A DNA stretch of 25,124 bases from JBHENW01 sp046261875 (GCA_046261875.1 JBHENW010000002.1:1-25124); one strand, 5' to 3'. Shown: positions 1 to 8,144, counted from the first letter of the stretch. Notes: a model not told the origin generated them from the sequence alone. Program-made: numbers and translations.

Positions 1-24
1 CGAGTCCACCGGCGACGGCCCGTC

Positions 25-963
25 TTGAGAAGACTCTTCGGCTGCCTCCTTCTGGCGAGCTGGTTGCCGCTGGCGGGGGGCTGCGCCAGCGCCCCCGCCG
101 CCGCGACGCCGGCGCGGGCGGGCGCGGAGGAGACGGTGGCCGCCGCGAGCCGCCGCTGCGGCTGCCGGATGGGAGTCGCCGCCCGCCACCTGGAGAGCGG
201 CCGCTCCTTCGAGCACAACGCGTCGGAGGTCTTCGAGTCGGCTTCGGTGATCAAGATCGCGATCTTGACCGAGGCGATGGCCGGCGTGCGCGACGGTCGC
301 ATCGACCTGTCGGCGCGCTGGACCATGGCGCCCGAAGCGCTCGCGGACGGCTCGGGTGTCCTCCTTCTGCTCGACCCGGGCCTGGCGCCGACCTGGAACG
401 ATCTGCTCACCCTGATGATCGGGCCGTCGGACAACACGGCGACCAACGCCTGGATCGAGCGGCTCGGGACCGACCAGATCAACGCGCGCATGGCGGCCGT
501 CGGCCTTCCCCGGATCCAGCTCCTCGGGCGGATCCCGAGCCTGTCCTCCCGGGGCGCGCAGCCGTCTCCCTGGAGCAGCCTGCGCCTCGGTGAGGTCACG
601 CCGAAGGAAGTGGCCGACTGGATGGAGCGCGTCGCCCGTGGCGAAATGCTCGACCGCGAGTCCTCGGGCCGGATCTTCGCGTACCTCGACAAGGATCCGA
701 GCCGGCTACGCATCGCCCGGCGCTTCCCGTCGGCCGCGTTGTGGGCCGGAAAGACCGGCTCGATGCGGGGGGTGCGCAACGACGCCGGCGTGTTGCGGAC
801 GAACAAGGGCCGGTTCGTCCTCGTCATCCTCACCGACGGCAGCACGGCGGAGAGCACGAGCCCCGCCGACCATCCTTCCGTGCTCGCGATCGCCGACGTC
901 GCCGCGAGCATCGTCCGGGACTGGAGCGGCGGCCTCCCGGACCTCCCGGAGAGCCCGCGGTGA
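25..963 (+). CDS. Lipoprotein of the class A beta-lactamase-like serine hydrolase fold
   Basis: A 312-aa protein with a TTG start. The N-terminus is a short basic stretch, a hydrophobic segment and a lipobox-like L-A-G-G-C with Cys20, so it is probably an exported, lipid-anchored protein. The serine beta-lactamase/penicillin-binding core is visible in order: S74-V-I-K77 (nucleophile and general base), S135-D136-N137, and K243-T244-G245. The family acylates beta-lactams or peptidoglycan-like substrates through Ser74. The E-x-x-L-N omega-loop motif that carries the deacylating Glu of true class A beta-lactamases is not recognisable between residues 165 and 195, so it may be a poor beta-lactamase or have another substrate. 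The stop overlaps the fabG start by 4 nt (GTGA), implying translational coupling. The TTG start is the first one giving an intact signal peptide, but sequence upstream of the window is unseen. Confidence 0.82.
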   Translation: MRRLFGCLLLASWLPLAGGCASAPAAATPARAGAEETVAAASRRCGCRMGVAARHLESGRSFEHNASEVFESASVIKIAILTEAMAGVRDGRIDLSARWTMAPEALADGSGVLLLLDPGLAPTWNDLLTLMIGPSDNTATNAWIERLGTDQINARMAAVGLPRIQLLGRIPSLSSRGAQPSPWSSLRLGEVTPKEVADWMERVARGEMLDRESSGRIFAYLDKDPSRLRIARRFPSAALWAGKTGSMRGVRNDAGVLRTNKGRFVLVILTDGSTAESTSPADHPSVLAIADVAASIVRDWSGGLPDLPESPR

Positions 964-1721
964 GCGCCGCGGCGCCCTCCGGGCGGTACACGGGGCGAGT
1001 CGCCCTCGTCTCCGGCGCCTCGCGCGGCATCGGCGAGGCGATCGCGCGCCGGCTCGCGTCGGAAGGGGCCGTCGTCATCGCCGCCGCTCGCGGCCTGGCG
1101 CCGCTCGAGAAGGTCGTGGAAGAGATCCGGGGGGCGGGCGGACAGGCAACGCCGCTCACTCTCGACGTCGCCGATGCGGCCTCCATCGAGGCGGGCGTTC
1201 GAGAGGCGCTCGCGGCGCACGGCGCCATCGACGTCCTCGTGAACAACGCCGGGGTCACGCAGGACCAGCTCATCCTGCGCATGTCACGGGAGGCCTGGGA
1301 CGGAGTCCTCGCGACGAACCTCACGGGCGTGTTCCTCCTGACGCAGGCGGTCGTGAAAGGGATGTTCAAACGGCGCTACGGTCGCATCGTCAACGTCACC
1401 TCCGTCGTCGGGCTGATGGGCAACGCCGGCCAGACGAACTACGCCGCCTCGAAAGCGGGGATCATCGGTTTCACCAAGTCGCTCGCGCGGGAGCTCGGCT
1501 CGCGCAACGTCACTTGCAACGCCGTCGCCCCGGGCTTCGTCCAGACGGCCATGACCGAAGCGATGACGGACCAGGCGCGGACGACGCTCTCCGCCCAGAT
1601 TCCCCTCGGCCGTCTCGGCTCTCCGGAGGACGTGGCCGCCGCGGTCGCCTATCTGGGGTCGGAGGAAGCGTCATACGTGACCGGCCACGTGCTGAACGTC
1701 TCGGGGGGCCTGTACATGTGA
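960..1721 (+). CDS. fabG: 3-oxoacyl-[acyl-carrier-protein] reductase (FabG)
   Basis: A 253-aa short-chain dehydrogenase that reduces 3-oxoacyl-ACP to 3-hydroxyacyl-ACP with NADPH in the cytoplasmic type II fatty-acid elongation cycle. The Rossmann motif G-A-S-R-G-I-G is at residues 19-25, N-N-A-G at 95-98 and the catalytic S148...Y161-x-x-x-K165. The C-terminus S-G-G-L-Y-M is typical of FabG. The GTG start at 960 is chosen because it overlaps the preceding stop, has GGAGAG at 948-953, and gives the usual family length. Reading further upstream in frame would only add sequence inside the previous gene. The specific FabG call rather than a generic SDR rests on the neighbouring acpP and fabF. 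Confidence 0.93.
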   Translation: MSAAAPSGRYTGRVALVSGASRGIGEAIARRLASEGAVVIAAARGLAPLEKVVEEIRGAGGQATPLTLDVADAASIEAGVREALAAHGAIDVLVNNAGVTQDQLILRMSREAWDGVLATNLTGVFLLTQAVVKGMFKRRYGRIVNVTSVVGLMGNAGQTNYAASKAGIIGFTKSLARELGSRNVTCNAVAPGFVQTAMTEAMTDQARTTLSAQIPLGRLGSPEDVAAAVAYLGSEEASYVTGHVLNVSGGLYM

Positions 1722-1736
1722 CGCCCGGCCGTCGGC

Positions 1737-1765
1737 TTGCCCGGCGGACCCTTTCACGTAAGAAT
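1737..1765 (+). promoter_or_regulatory. Possible promoter for acpP-fabF
   Basis: The 79-nt gap between fabG and acpP contains TTGCCC (1737-1742), a 17-nt spacer and AAGAAT (1760-1765). Each hexamer matches 4 of 6 sigma-70 positions. It would allow acpP, normally one of the most highly expressed genes, to be transcribed independently of fabG. Prediction by eye only. Confidence 0.3.
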
Positions 1766-1800
1766 ACCGGCCGTTTCCGAGCGAAAAAGGGGGGGAAGGA

Positions 1801-2040
1801 ATGAGTGTGGAAGAAAAGGTGAAGAGCATCATCGTCGAGCAGCTCGGCGTGGACGCCAACGAGGTCACACCCGAGGCTTCCTTCGTGGATGATCTCGGAG
1901 CCGATTCCCTGGACACGGTCGAGCTCGTCATGGCTTTCGAAGAAGCGTTCAACATCGAGATTCCCGACGAGGCGGCCGAGAAGATCCAGAAGGTCAAGGA
2001 CGCCATCGAGTACATCGAGAAGAACTCCTCCAAAAACTGA
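1801..2040 (+). CDS. acpP: Acyl carrier protein
   Basis: A 79-aa acidic protein of exactly the usual ACP size. The D-S-L motif in D-L-G-A-D-S-L-D-T-V-E places the 4'-phosphopantetheine attachment serine at Ser36. ACP carries the growing acyl chain as a thioester between FabG, FabF and the other FAS II enzymes. The purine-rich GGGGGAAGGA at 1791-1800 directly abuts the ATG, an unusually close ribosome-binding site, but no later Met gives a sensible ACP. It sits 8 nt upstream of fabF, the classic acpP-fabF pairing. Confidence 0.97.
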   Translation: MSVEEKVKSIIVEQLGVDANEVTPEASFVDDLGADSLDTVELVMAFEEAFNIEIPDEAAEKIQKVKDAIEYIEKNSSKN

Positions 2041-2048
2041 AAGGCCTG

Positions 2049-3302
2049 ATGCCCCGTTTCTCCTCACCACGCCGCGTGGCCGTGACGGGGGTCGGACTCG
2101 TCTCGCCGCTCGGGATCGGCAATGCAGAAAACTGGGACGCTCTGCTCGCCGGCCGGAGCGGCGTCGGTCCGATCACCCGGTTCGACCCCTCGCCCTTCGC
2201 CTGCCGGATCGCAGGGGAAGTGCACGGGTTCGACCCCTCTCGCTTCCTCGAGCGGAAAGAGATCAAGAAGATGGACACCTTCATCCACTACGCGATGGGG
2301 GCGGCCCACTTCGCCATGGAGGACTCCGGGCTCCCGGTCACCGACGAGAACCGCGAGCGCACGGCCGTCGTCATCGGATCGGGGATCGGCGGCCTCCCGC
2401 TGATCGAGGCGACACAGAAGGATTACCTCCAGCGCGGCACCCGCGCGATCTCCCCCTTCTTCATCACGGGCCTCATCGCCAACGAAGCCGCCGGCAACGT
2501 CTCGATCAAGTACGGCCTGAAAGGGCCGAACCTCGCGACCGTCACCGCCTGCACGACCGGCGCCCACGCCGTGGGGGAGGCCTACCGGATGATCCAGTAC
2601 GGCGACGCGGACTCGGCGATCGCCGGGGGGACCGAGGCGGTCATCACGCCGCTGGCGATCGGCGGCTTCTCCGTGATGCGGGCGCTCTCGACCCGCAACG
2701 ATGACCCCCAGCGCGCCTCGCGCCCGTGGGACCGCGAACGGGACGGCTTCGTGATGGGGGAGGGCGCCGGGCTCGTGATCCTCGAAGAGATGGACGCGGC
2801 CCGGAAGCGCGGCGCCCGCATCTACGCGGAGCTCGTTGGCTACGGGCTTTCCGGAGACGCGTACCACATCGCGGCGCCGTCGGAGGACGGCGACGGCCCC
2901 GCGCGGGTCATGCGCAACGCCCTGGCGGACGCCTCGATCGGCCCGGAACAGGTCGACTACATCAACGCGCACGGCACATCGACCCCGACGGGCGACAAGG
3001 TCGAAACGATGGCGATCAAGATGGTCTTCGGAGACCACGCGAAGAAAGTCGCGGTCTCCTCGACCAAGTCCATGACGGGCCACCTCCTCGGCGCCGCGGG
3101 GGGGCTGGAGACCGCCATCACGGCGCTCTCCCTTTACCACCAGGCGGTGCCGCCCACGATCAACTACGAGGTCCCCGATCCCGAGTGCGACCTGGACTAC
3201 GTGCCCAACGCCGCGCGGCGCCGGACCGTGCGGTACGCGCTGAACAACTCTTTCGGGTTCGGCGGCACCAACGGGTGTCTCATCCTCAAGCGCGCGGAGT
3301 AG
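2049..3302 (+). CDS. fabF: 3-oxoacyl-ACP synthase II (FabF)
   Basis: A 417-aa condensing enzyme that joins malonyl-ACP to an acyl-ACP with release of CO2, extending the chain by two carbons. The thiolase-fold Cys-His-His triad is visible: nucleophile Cys168 in T-A-C-T-T-G, His308 in N-A-H-G-T-S-T and His345 in M-T-G-H-L-L-G-A-A-G, with the conserved Lys340 just before. The C-terminal N-N-S-F-G-F-G-G-T-N motif is also intact. Length and motifs fit FabF (KAS II) rather than KAS III. The AAGG at 2041-2044 overlaps the end of acpP and serves the ATG at 2049. The next gene, etfB, begins 10 nt after the stop, so the fatty-acid and ETF genes probably share a transcript. Confidence 0.96.
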   Translation: MPRFSSPRRVAVTGVGLVSPLGIGNAENWDALLAGRSGVGPITRFDPSPFACRIAGEVHGFDPSRFLERKEIKKMDTFIHYAMGAAHFAMEDSGLPVTDENRERTAVVIGSGIGGLPLIEATQKDYLQRGTRAISPFFITGLIANEAAGNVSIKYGLKGPNLATVTACTTGAHAVGEAYRMIQYGDADSAIAGGTEAVITPLAIGGFSVMRALSTRNDDPQRASRPWDRERDGFVMGEGAGLVILEEMDAARKRGARIYAELVGYGLSGDAYHIAAPSEDGDGPARVMRNALADASIGPEQVDYINAHGTSTPTGDKVETMAIKMVFGDHAKKVAVSSTKSMTGHLLGAAGGLETAITALSLYHQAVPPTINYEVPDPECDLDYVPNAARRRTVRYALNNSFGFGGTNGCLILKRAE

Positions 3303-3312
3303 AGGGGCCGGG

Positions 3313-4098
3313 ATGAACTCGCTCGTCTGCGTCGCCTACGTCCCCGACACCGAGACACGGATCAAGATCGCCGCCGACGGACGCTCGATCGACGAGGCGG
3401 ACGTGAAGTGGATCGTCTCGCCTTATGACGAGTTCGCGCTCGAAGAGGCGCTCCGCGTCAAGGAAGCGAAGGGAGCGGGAACGGTCACCGTCGTGACCGT
3501 CGGGCCCGAGCGCGCCAAGACCGGCCTGCGGGAGTGCCTGGCGCGCGGCGCGGACGAGGCCGTCTGGGTGGACTCGGGCGATGCGCGGTGCCTCGACGCC
3601 CTCGCGCCGGCCAAGGCCCTCGCGGCTGTCGCGAAGGAGCGGCCGTTCGACTTCCTCTGGTTCGGCCAGAAGGGGGTCGGCTACGACGAGTCGCTCGTGG
3701 GCCCGATGGCGGCGGAGCTGCTCGATCTGCCGCACGTCGGAAGCGTCATCAAGCTGGAGCTCGGAGACGGAAAGGTCACGGCCCATCGGGAGATCGAGGG
3801 CGCCCACGAGGTCGTCGAATCGCCGCTTCCCGTCGCTTTGACGGCGCAGAAGGGGTTGAACGAACCGCGCTACGCGTCGCTGAAGGGGATCATGGGGGCC
3901 AAGAAGAAACCGATCGCCGAGAAGAAGCTCGCCGAGCTCGGCGTGCCGGAGGCCGATCCCGCGGCGGCGAAGACGCGCTGGCGCAAGCTCGAGCTTCCCC
4001 CCTCACGCCAGGCCGTCAAGCTCATTCCCGCGGACGATCCCGCGGAGGCCGCGAAGGAGCTGGTCCGGCTCCTGCGCGAGGAAGCCAAAGTGATCTGA
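3313..4098 (+). CDS. etfB: Electron transfer flavoprotein, beta subunit
   Basis: A 261-aa EtfB. Together with EtfA it forms the soluble FAD-carrying heterodimer that takes electrons from acyl-CoA dehydrogenases. Family landmarks are the N-terminal V-C-V-A-Y-V-P-D-T, the P-Y-D-E-F-A-L-E-E-A-L stretch (37-47) and the segment S-L-K-G-I-M-G-A-K-K-K-P at 189-200. The last corresponds to the partner-recognition loop, and Leu190 is the likely counterpart of the dehydrogenase-anchoring leucine of characterised ETFs. GAGGGG at 3303-3308 is a good ribosome-binding site. There is no evidence here for the bifurcating ETF type, and the downstream membrane oxidoreductase favours a quinone-linked role. Confidence 0.94.
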   Translation: MNSLVCVAYVPDTETRIKIAADGRSIDEADVKWIVSPYDEFALEEALRVKEAKGAGTVTVVTVGPERAKTGLRECLARGADEAVWVDSGDARCLDALAPAKALAAVAKERPFDFLWFGQKGVGYDESLVGPMAAELLDLPHVGSVIKLELGDGKVTAHREIEGAHEVVESPLPVALTAQKGLNEPRYASLKGIMGAKKKPIAEKKLAELGVPEADPAAAKTRWRKLELPPSRQAVKLIPADDPAEAAKELVRLLREEAKVI

Positions 4099-4120
4099 CG
4101 TTGACGTTAGACGTTTAACG
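4098..4120 (+). repeat. Short ACGTT triplication between etfB and etfA
   Basis: ACGTT occurs three times (4098-4102, 4104-4108, 4111-4115). The last part can fold as CGTTA(6-nt loop)TAACG at 4105-4120. It is too weak to be a terminator; it may influence etfA translation or be chance. Confidence 0.35.
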
Positions 4121-4124
4121 GCCA

Positions 4125-5090
4125 ATGAAATTCCTCGTCTTCATCGAGCAGCGGGACGGGAAGATCCGCAAGGCGTCCCTGGAAGCGCTCTCGCTCGCGC
4201 GCCGTCTTTCGGGGGGTCCGGTGGCCGCGGTGCTCCCGGGAAAGGGCGTCACGCCGCTCGCGGCGGGGCTCGGCGCATACGGGGCCGGCGTCGTCCACGT
4301 CGCCGACCGCGACGACCTCGCTCTCTACAGCAACAAGGGGTACGTCGGGGCACTGGATGCGGCCGCGCAGAAGGAGAGCCCGGACGCCGTGCTCATCGCC
4401 GCTACCGCCATGGGCAAGGACGTCGCGCCGCGGTTCGCCGCGCGCCACGACGTGTCGGCGATCGTGGACCTCATGGACCTCCGGCTGGAAGGGGACCGCC
4501 TCGTCGGCTCGCGGCCCGTCTACTCCGGAAAAGCACGGGCGGAGGTGGACCTGGGCGCCGCGAAGCTCCAGGTCGCCACGACGCGGCCCAACGTGTTCCC
4601 CGCCGAGTCTCAACCGGGTGCCGACGCGCGGGTCGAGCCGCTCGAGATCCCGGAAGTCGCCCCCCGGGCGCGCGTCGTCCGCATCGAAGCCTCTGAGAGC
4701 AAGGAGCTCGACGTCTCGGAGGCGGACGTGATCGTCTCGGGCGGCCGCGGGATCAAAGGGCCGGAGAACTGGCCTCTCGTGCGCGACCTCCAAGAGGCGT
4801 TCGGCGCGGCCCTCGGCGCCTCCCGCGCCGTCGTGGACGCGGGCTGGATCGACCACCAGCATCAGGTGGGTCAAACCGGCAAAGTCGTTTCGCCGACCCT
4901 GTACGTGGCCTGCGGGATCTCCGGCGCCATCCAGCACCTGGCCGGCATGGGCACCTCGAAGGTGATCGTCGCGTTGAACAAGGATCCAGAGGCGCCCATC
5001 TTCAAAGTCGCGACGTACGGGATCGTCGGGGACATCTTCCAGACGGTGCCGGAGGTGGCCAAGGCGGTTCGCGCGGCGCGCGCCGAGTGA
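4125..5090 (+). CDS. etfA: Electron transfer flavoprotein, alpha subunit
   Basis: A 321-aa EtfA, the partner of EtfB and main binder of the electron-transferring FAD. The C-terminal FAD domain is clear: S-G-G-R-G at 205-209, the Q-V-G-Q-T-G-K-V-V-S-P block from 247, C-G-I-S-G-A-I-Q-H at 263-271, and N-K-D-P-E-A-P-I-F from 285 leading to Y-G-I-V-G-D near 298-303. The 26-nt gap after etfB has no convincing Shine-Dalgarno sequence, so translation may be coupled. No acyl-CoA dehydrogenase gene is present in the window, so electron donors must be encoded elsewhere. Confidence 0.95.
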   Translation: MKFLVFIEQRDGKIRKASLEALSLARRLSGGPVAAVLPGKGVTPLAAGLGAYGAGVVHVADRDDLALYSNKGYVGALDAAAQKESPDAVLIAATAMGKDVAPRFAARHDVSAIVDLMDLRLEGDRLVGSRPVYSGKARAEVDLGAAKLQVATTRPNVFPAESQPGADARVEPLEIPEVAPRARVVRIEASESKELDVSEADVIVSGGRGIKGPENWPLVRDLQEAFGAALGASRAVVDAGWIDHQHQVGQTGKVVSPTLYVACGISGAIQHLAGMGTSKVIVALNKDPEAPIFKVATYGIVGDIFQTVPEVAKAVRAARAE

Positions 5091-5117
5091 CCGCCGTTCT
5101 CGAGCTTTTCCGTCCGG

Positions 5118-5147
5118 CTGACACCGCGGCGCTTCCTCCACTACAGT
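5118..5147 (+). promoter_or_regulatory. Candidate promoter giving a leaderless mRNA
   Basis: CTGACA (5118-5123), an 18-nt spacer and TACAGT (5142-5147) lie just before the GTG start at 5155. The start codon falls about 8 nt past the -10 element, so the predicted transcript would begin at or next to the start codon. No Shine-Dalgarno sequence is present. Confidence 0.4.
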
Positions 5148-5154
5148 AGCCGCC

Positions 5155-7194
5155 GTGCCGCCCCTGCCGACCGAGCGCGCGATCGCGGGGTTGCCCGGGC
5201 GCCTGCTCTTCGGGCTCCTCGTCCTGCTGGCGACCCTCGCCTTCGTCTACTCGATGGGCAGGCGCGTCCGCGTGCTGTTCGCGGCCGCGCCCGAGAACCG
5301 ATTCGATCGGGTCCTGCGCCGGATCGGCAAAACGCTCCTGTACGCCTTCGCCCAGAAGCGGATGTTCCGGGATCTCTACGCCGGGACGTTTCATATCCTC
5401 CTGTTCGCGGGTTTCGTCGTCCTGACCGTCCGGACGATCGCGCTCGTGGTGGAAGGCCTCGTCCCCGGCGTCGTCCTCCTTCCCGGGACGGCGGGCGACC
5501 TCTACACGCTGGCCAAGGACGTCTTCGAGGTCCTCGTGCTCGTCGGCGTGGCCATGGCAGTCGTCCGCCGGGCTTTCGCGCGCCCTCCGCGCCTCGACCT
5601 GACGTTGGACGCCTGGGTCATCCTCTTCCTGATCGCGCTGCTCATCGTCACGGACCTTCTCGCCGAGGGTGCCCGCGTGGCCCTCAACCCGGGTGCCGGC
5701 TCCGTCTGGTCGCCGGCGGTGCTCGCCGTCGCGCGTGCGCTTTCGGGCCTGCCGCCGGAGACGCTGCCGCGCATCTACGAAGCGAGCTGGTGGACTCACC
5801 TGCTCGACATCCTCGTCTTCGGCAACTACCTGCCGTACTCCAAGCACTTCCACATCATCACGTCGATACCGAACATCTTCCTCATGAAGCTCGAGCCCAT
5901 GGGCCGGCTCGGCACGCCGGATCTGGAAGCCTCCGAGCACTTCGGGGTCTCCCGCGTCGAAGAGCTCTCCTGGAAGTCGATCCTCGACGGCTACACCTGC
6001 ACGGAGTGCGGCCGGTGCCGCGTCGTCTGCCCGACGGCGATCACCGGTAAGCCGCTCGACCCGAAGGTGCACATCACGACGCTTCGCGACGCGGTCTACG
6101 AGGCGACGCCGGAGATCCTCGCGGCCGCGTCCGGACGTGGCGACCTTCCCGCGGAGCCGCGTAAGGAGCTGATCGGAGGCTGGATCTCGGAGGAGACGAT
6201 CTGGGCGTGCACGACCTGCGGCTTCTGCACGACCGCCTGTCCCGTCTTCATCATCCCCGCGGTGGACAAGATCACCGAGATGCGGCGCCACCTCGTGCTC
6301 GAGCGCGCGGAGTTCCCCCGGGAGATGCAGACGGCCTTCCGCGGCATGGAGACGAACGGCAACCCCTGGGGGATGGCCGCGGCGTCCCGCGGCGACTGGG
6401 CCGAGGGCCTGCCCGTCGTCACGATGGCGGAGGCGGCCGGGAAGCCCGTCGAGATCCTGTTCTGGGTGGGCTGCGCGGGGTCTTACGAGGACCGGGCCAA
6501 GCGCGTCTCCCGGGCGCTCGTCGAGATCCTCGCGGAAGCCGGGATCTCGTTCGCGATCCTGGGGACGGAGGAGACGTGCACCGGGGACTCGGCCCGGCGG
6601 ATGGGCAACGAGTACCTCTTCCAGATGCTGGCGCAGCAGAACGTCGAGACGTTGAACCGGTACGGCGTGCGACGGATCGTGACGAACTGCCCGCACTGCT
6701 TCAACTGCATCAAGAACGAGTACCCGGTCCTGGGGGGCCGGTACGAGGTCCTCCATGCCACGGAGCTCGTCGCGCGCCTGATCGCGGAGAAGCGCATCCG
6801 CCTGCGGACCCCCATTCCCGAGACCGTCTCGTACCACGACGCCTGCTATCTCGGCCGCTACAACGGGATCTACGAGGCGCCGCGCCAGGTCCTCGGGGGC
6901 ATCCCGGGCGTGCGCGTCCAGGAGATGCCCCGCAATTGCGAACGCGGGCTCTGCTGCGGCGCCGGGGGAGGCCGCATGTGGATGGAAGAGAAGCTCGGCA
7001 CCCGCATCAACCAGACCCGCATGAAGGAGGTCGAGGACGTGCGGGGCGACTCGGTCGCGATGTCATGCCCCTTCTGCATGATCATGCTGTCCAACGCGAA
7101 GGAGGAGATCGGGGCATCCACGATGCCTTATGACCTGCTCGAGCTCGCGCGGCGGTCCATGGAGGTTTCCGGGGCAACGCCGGCGCCCGAGTAA
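5155..7194 (+). CDS. Membrane-bound Fe-S oxidoreductase, probable ETF:(mena)quinone oxidoreductase
   Basis: A 679-aa fusion of a NarI/HdrE-like membrane domain with a HdrD-like Fe-S domain. Hydrophobic helices lie near residues 12-34, 78-103, 121-138 and 150-172, with His80 and His231/His233 as possible heme b ligands. Two 4Fe-4S motifs follow: Cys282/285/288/292 and Cys352/355/358/362. Then come the cysteine-rich CCG-type domains, with N-C-P-H-C near 511-515 and C-E-R-G-L-C-C-G-A at 595-603. Proteins of this architecture next to etfBA are known or proposed to move electrons from reduced ETF to menaquinone in bacteria that lack classical ETF-QO. The GTG at 5155 preserves the first membrane helix; the Met at residue 34 would cut it. 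It probably acts at the cytoplasmic membrane, linking beta-oxidation to respiration. Confidence 0.88.
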   Translation: MPPLPTERAIAGLPGRLLFGLLVLLATLAFVYSMGRRVRVLFAAAPENRFDRVLRRIGKTLLYAFAQKRMFRDLYAGTFHILLFAGFVVLTVRTIALVVEGLVPGVVLLPGTAGDLYTLAKDVFEVLVLVGVAMAVVRRAFARPPRLDLTLDAWVILFLIALLIVTDLLAEGARVALNPGAGSVWSPAVLAVARALSGLPPETLPRIYEASWWTHLLDILVFGNYLPYSKHFHIITSIPNIFLMKLEPMGRLGTPDLEASEHFGVSRVEELSWKSILDGYTCTECGRCRVVCPTAITGKPLDPKVHITTLRDAVYEATPEILAAASGRGDLPAEPRKELIGGWISEETIWACTTCGFCTTACPVFIIPAVDKITEMRRHLVLERAEFPREMQTAFRGMETNGNPWGMAAASRGDWAEGLPVVTMAEAAGKPVEILFWVGCAGSYEDRAKRVSRALVEILAEAGISFAILGTEETCTGDSARRMGNEYLFQMLAQQNVETLNRYGVRRIVTNCPHCFNCIKNEYPVLGGRYEVLHATELVARLIAEKRIRLRTPIPETVSYHDACYLGRYNGIYEAPRQVLGGIPGVRVQEMPRNCERGLCCGAGGGRMWMEEKLGTRINQTRMKEVEDVRGDSVAMSCPFCMIMLSNAKEEIGASTMPYDLLELARRSMEVSGATPAPE

Positions 7195-7238
7195 CCCGGG
7201 CATTCCCCTTGCACGCCCAACCCGCGGAGGGATCAGCA

Positions 7239-7637
7239 ATGAAGATGGTGTTGCGAGGCGTCCTGGGTGTCGTCTTTCTGCTCGTGACGGCCTTCTGCGC
7301 CTCCAAGGCAGCCGCGCCGCCGCCTTCGGGCGAGGGGCTGGACAGCAAGACGCGCGCGGAAGCTTTCGAGGCCGCGGTCAAGGACCTGTCCGAGAAGATC
7401 GGCGCGCCGAAGAGCGACGTTGCCGGGGTGAGCCAGGAAGACGTCACGTGGCCAGACTCCTGCCTCGGCTGCGCCAAGACCGGTGAGATGTGCGCCCAGG
7501 TCCTGACGCCGGGCTACAAGCTCACGCTGCGGGTCCGCGACGCCACGTACGTGTACCACAGCAACCGCGGAGACCGCGTCCGGCTCTGCGACCAATCGAG
7601 CCTCTCACCGGTTCCGACCCCGACTCCCGTCTACTAG
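7239..7637 (+). CDS. Small exported Cys-containing protein
   Basis: A 132-aa protein with a clear N-terminal signal peptide (basic start, hydrophobic core to about residue 22, likely cleavage after A-A-A near residue 26). The mature part contains D-V-T-W-P-D-S-C-L-G-C, then M-C-A-Q-V-L-T-P-G-Y and Y-V-Y-H-S-N-R-G, ending near R-L-C-D. This pattern recurs in small extracytoplasmic proteins of many bacteria, but no function is known to me. Four cysteines in the exported part could form disulfides. The ATG at 7239 is chosen for GGAGG at 7226-7230; an in-frame ATG at 7209 lacks a ribosome-binding site and would put polar residues before the signal. The tail is Pro/Thr-rich (P-V-P-T-P-T-P-V-Y). 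Confidence 0.8.
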   Translation: MKMVLRGVLGVVFLLVTAFCASKAAAPPPSGEGLDSKTRAEAFEAAVKDLSEKIGAPKSDVAGVSQEDVTWPDSCLGCAKTGEMCAQVLTPGYKLTLRVRDATYVYHSNRGDRVRLCDQSSLSPVPTPTPVY

Positions 7638-7684
7638 CAGCTCGCGCGCCTGCGGATGGGTCCGCGGGCGGGAGCAGCCGCCGC

Positions 7685-7690
7685 TAAGAT
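7685..7690 (+). promoter_or_regulatory. -10-like element abutting the yraN start
   Basis: TAAGAT within GCTAAGAT lies 6 nt before the GTG start of yraN. No -35 match and no Shine-Dalgarno sequence are visible. It is consistent with a leaderless transcript. Confidence 0.33.
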
Positions 7691-7696
7691 GGTCGG

Positions 7697-8137
7697 GTGA
7701 CACCGGCCAGTCTGCTCCATCGTCTGCTCCGCGCGCTGTCGGGGCGCGGGCCGCGGCCGGGCGGCACCCGAGGCGCGGGAGACGACTGGGAGCGCGTGGC
7801 GGAGAAGGCGCTCGAGGCCGAGGGTTACCGGATCCTCGCGCGCAATTACCGCTCGCGCACGGGGGAGCTCGATTTCGTCGCGGAGGAGCAGGGCGTCCTC
7901 TGCTTCATCGAGGTGAAGGGGCGGAGCGGAACGGGCTTCGGCGCTCCCGCCGACGCCGTGACGCGCGAGAAGCAGCGGCGCGTTCACCGCGCGGCGGAGG
8001 CCTACCTCATGCGGCGGCCGAGGCGCCGCGCGTGCCGCTTCGACGTCGTCACGATCCTCGAATCGGACGGTCGTCGGCAAGTCGAGATCCTGCGCGACGC
8101 GTTCGAGGGCCCCCCGCGTCGGCGCCGGCGGCGCTGA
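7697..8137 (+). CDS. yraN: YraN/UPF0102 family predicted nuclease-fold protein
   Basis: A 146-aa protein with the UPF0102 signature: an N-terminal helix with G-D-D-W-E-R-V-A-E-K-A-L, G-Y-R-I-L-A-R-N-Y-R at 43-52, G-E-L-D-F-V at 56-61 and F-I-E-V-K-G-R at 70-76, then K-Q-R-R. E57/D59 and E72/K74 form the D/E...ExK pattern of the restriction-endonuclease-like fold, usually read as a DNA-processing or Holliday-junction-related nuclease. The N-terminus has about 25 extra residues and the C-terminus ends in six consecutive arginines, which could bind nucleic acid or simply reflect GC-biased drift. GTG start. Confidence 0.88.
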   Translation: MTPASLLHRLLRALSGRGPRPGGTRGAGDDWERVAEKALEAEGYRILARNYRSRTGELDFVAEEQGVLCFIEVKGRSGTGFGAPADAVTREKQRRVHRAAEAYLMRRPRRRACRFDVVTILESDGRRQVEILRDAFEGPPRRRRRR

Positions 8138-8144
8138 CGCGTGC

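Noticed and set aside
5002..6837. 611-codon minus-strand frame over the etfA/oxidoreductase region
   Set aside because: Charged low-information sequence, antisense to conserved Fe-S motifs.
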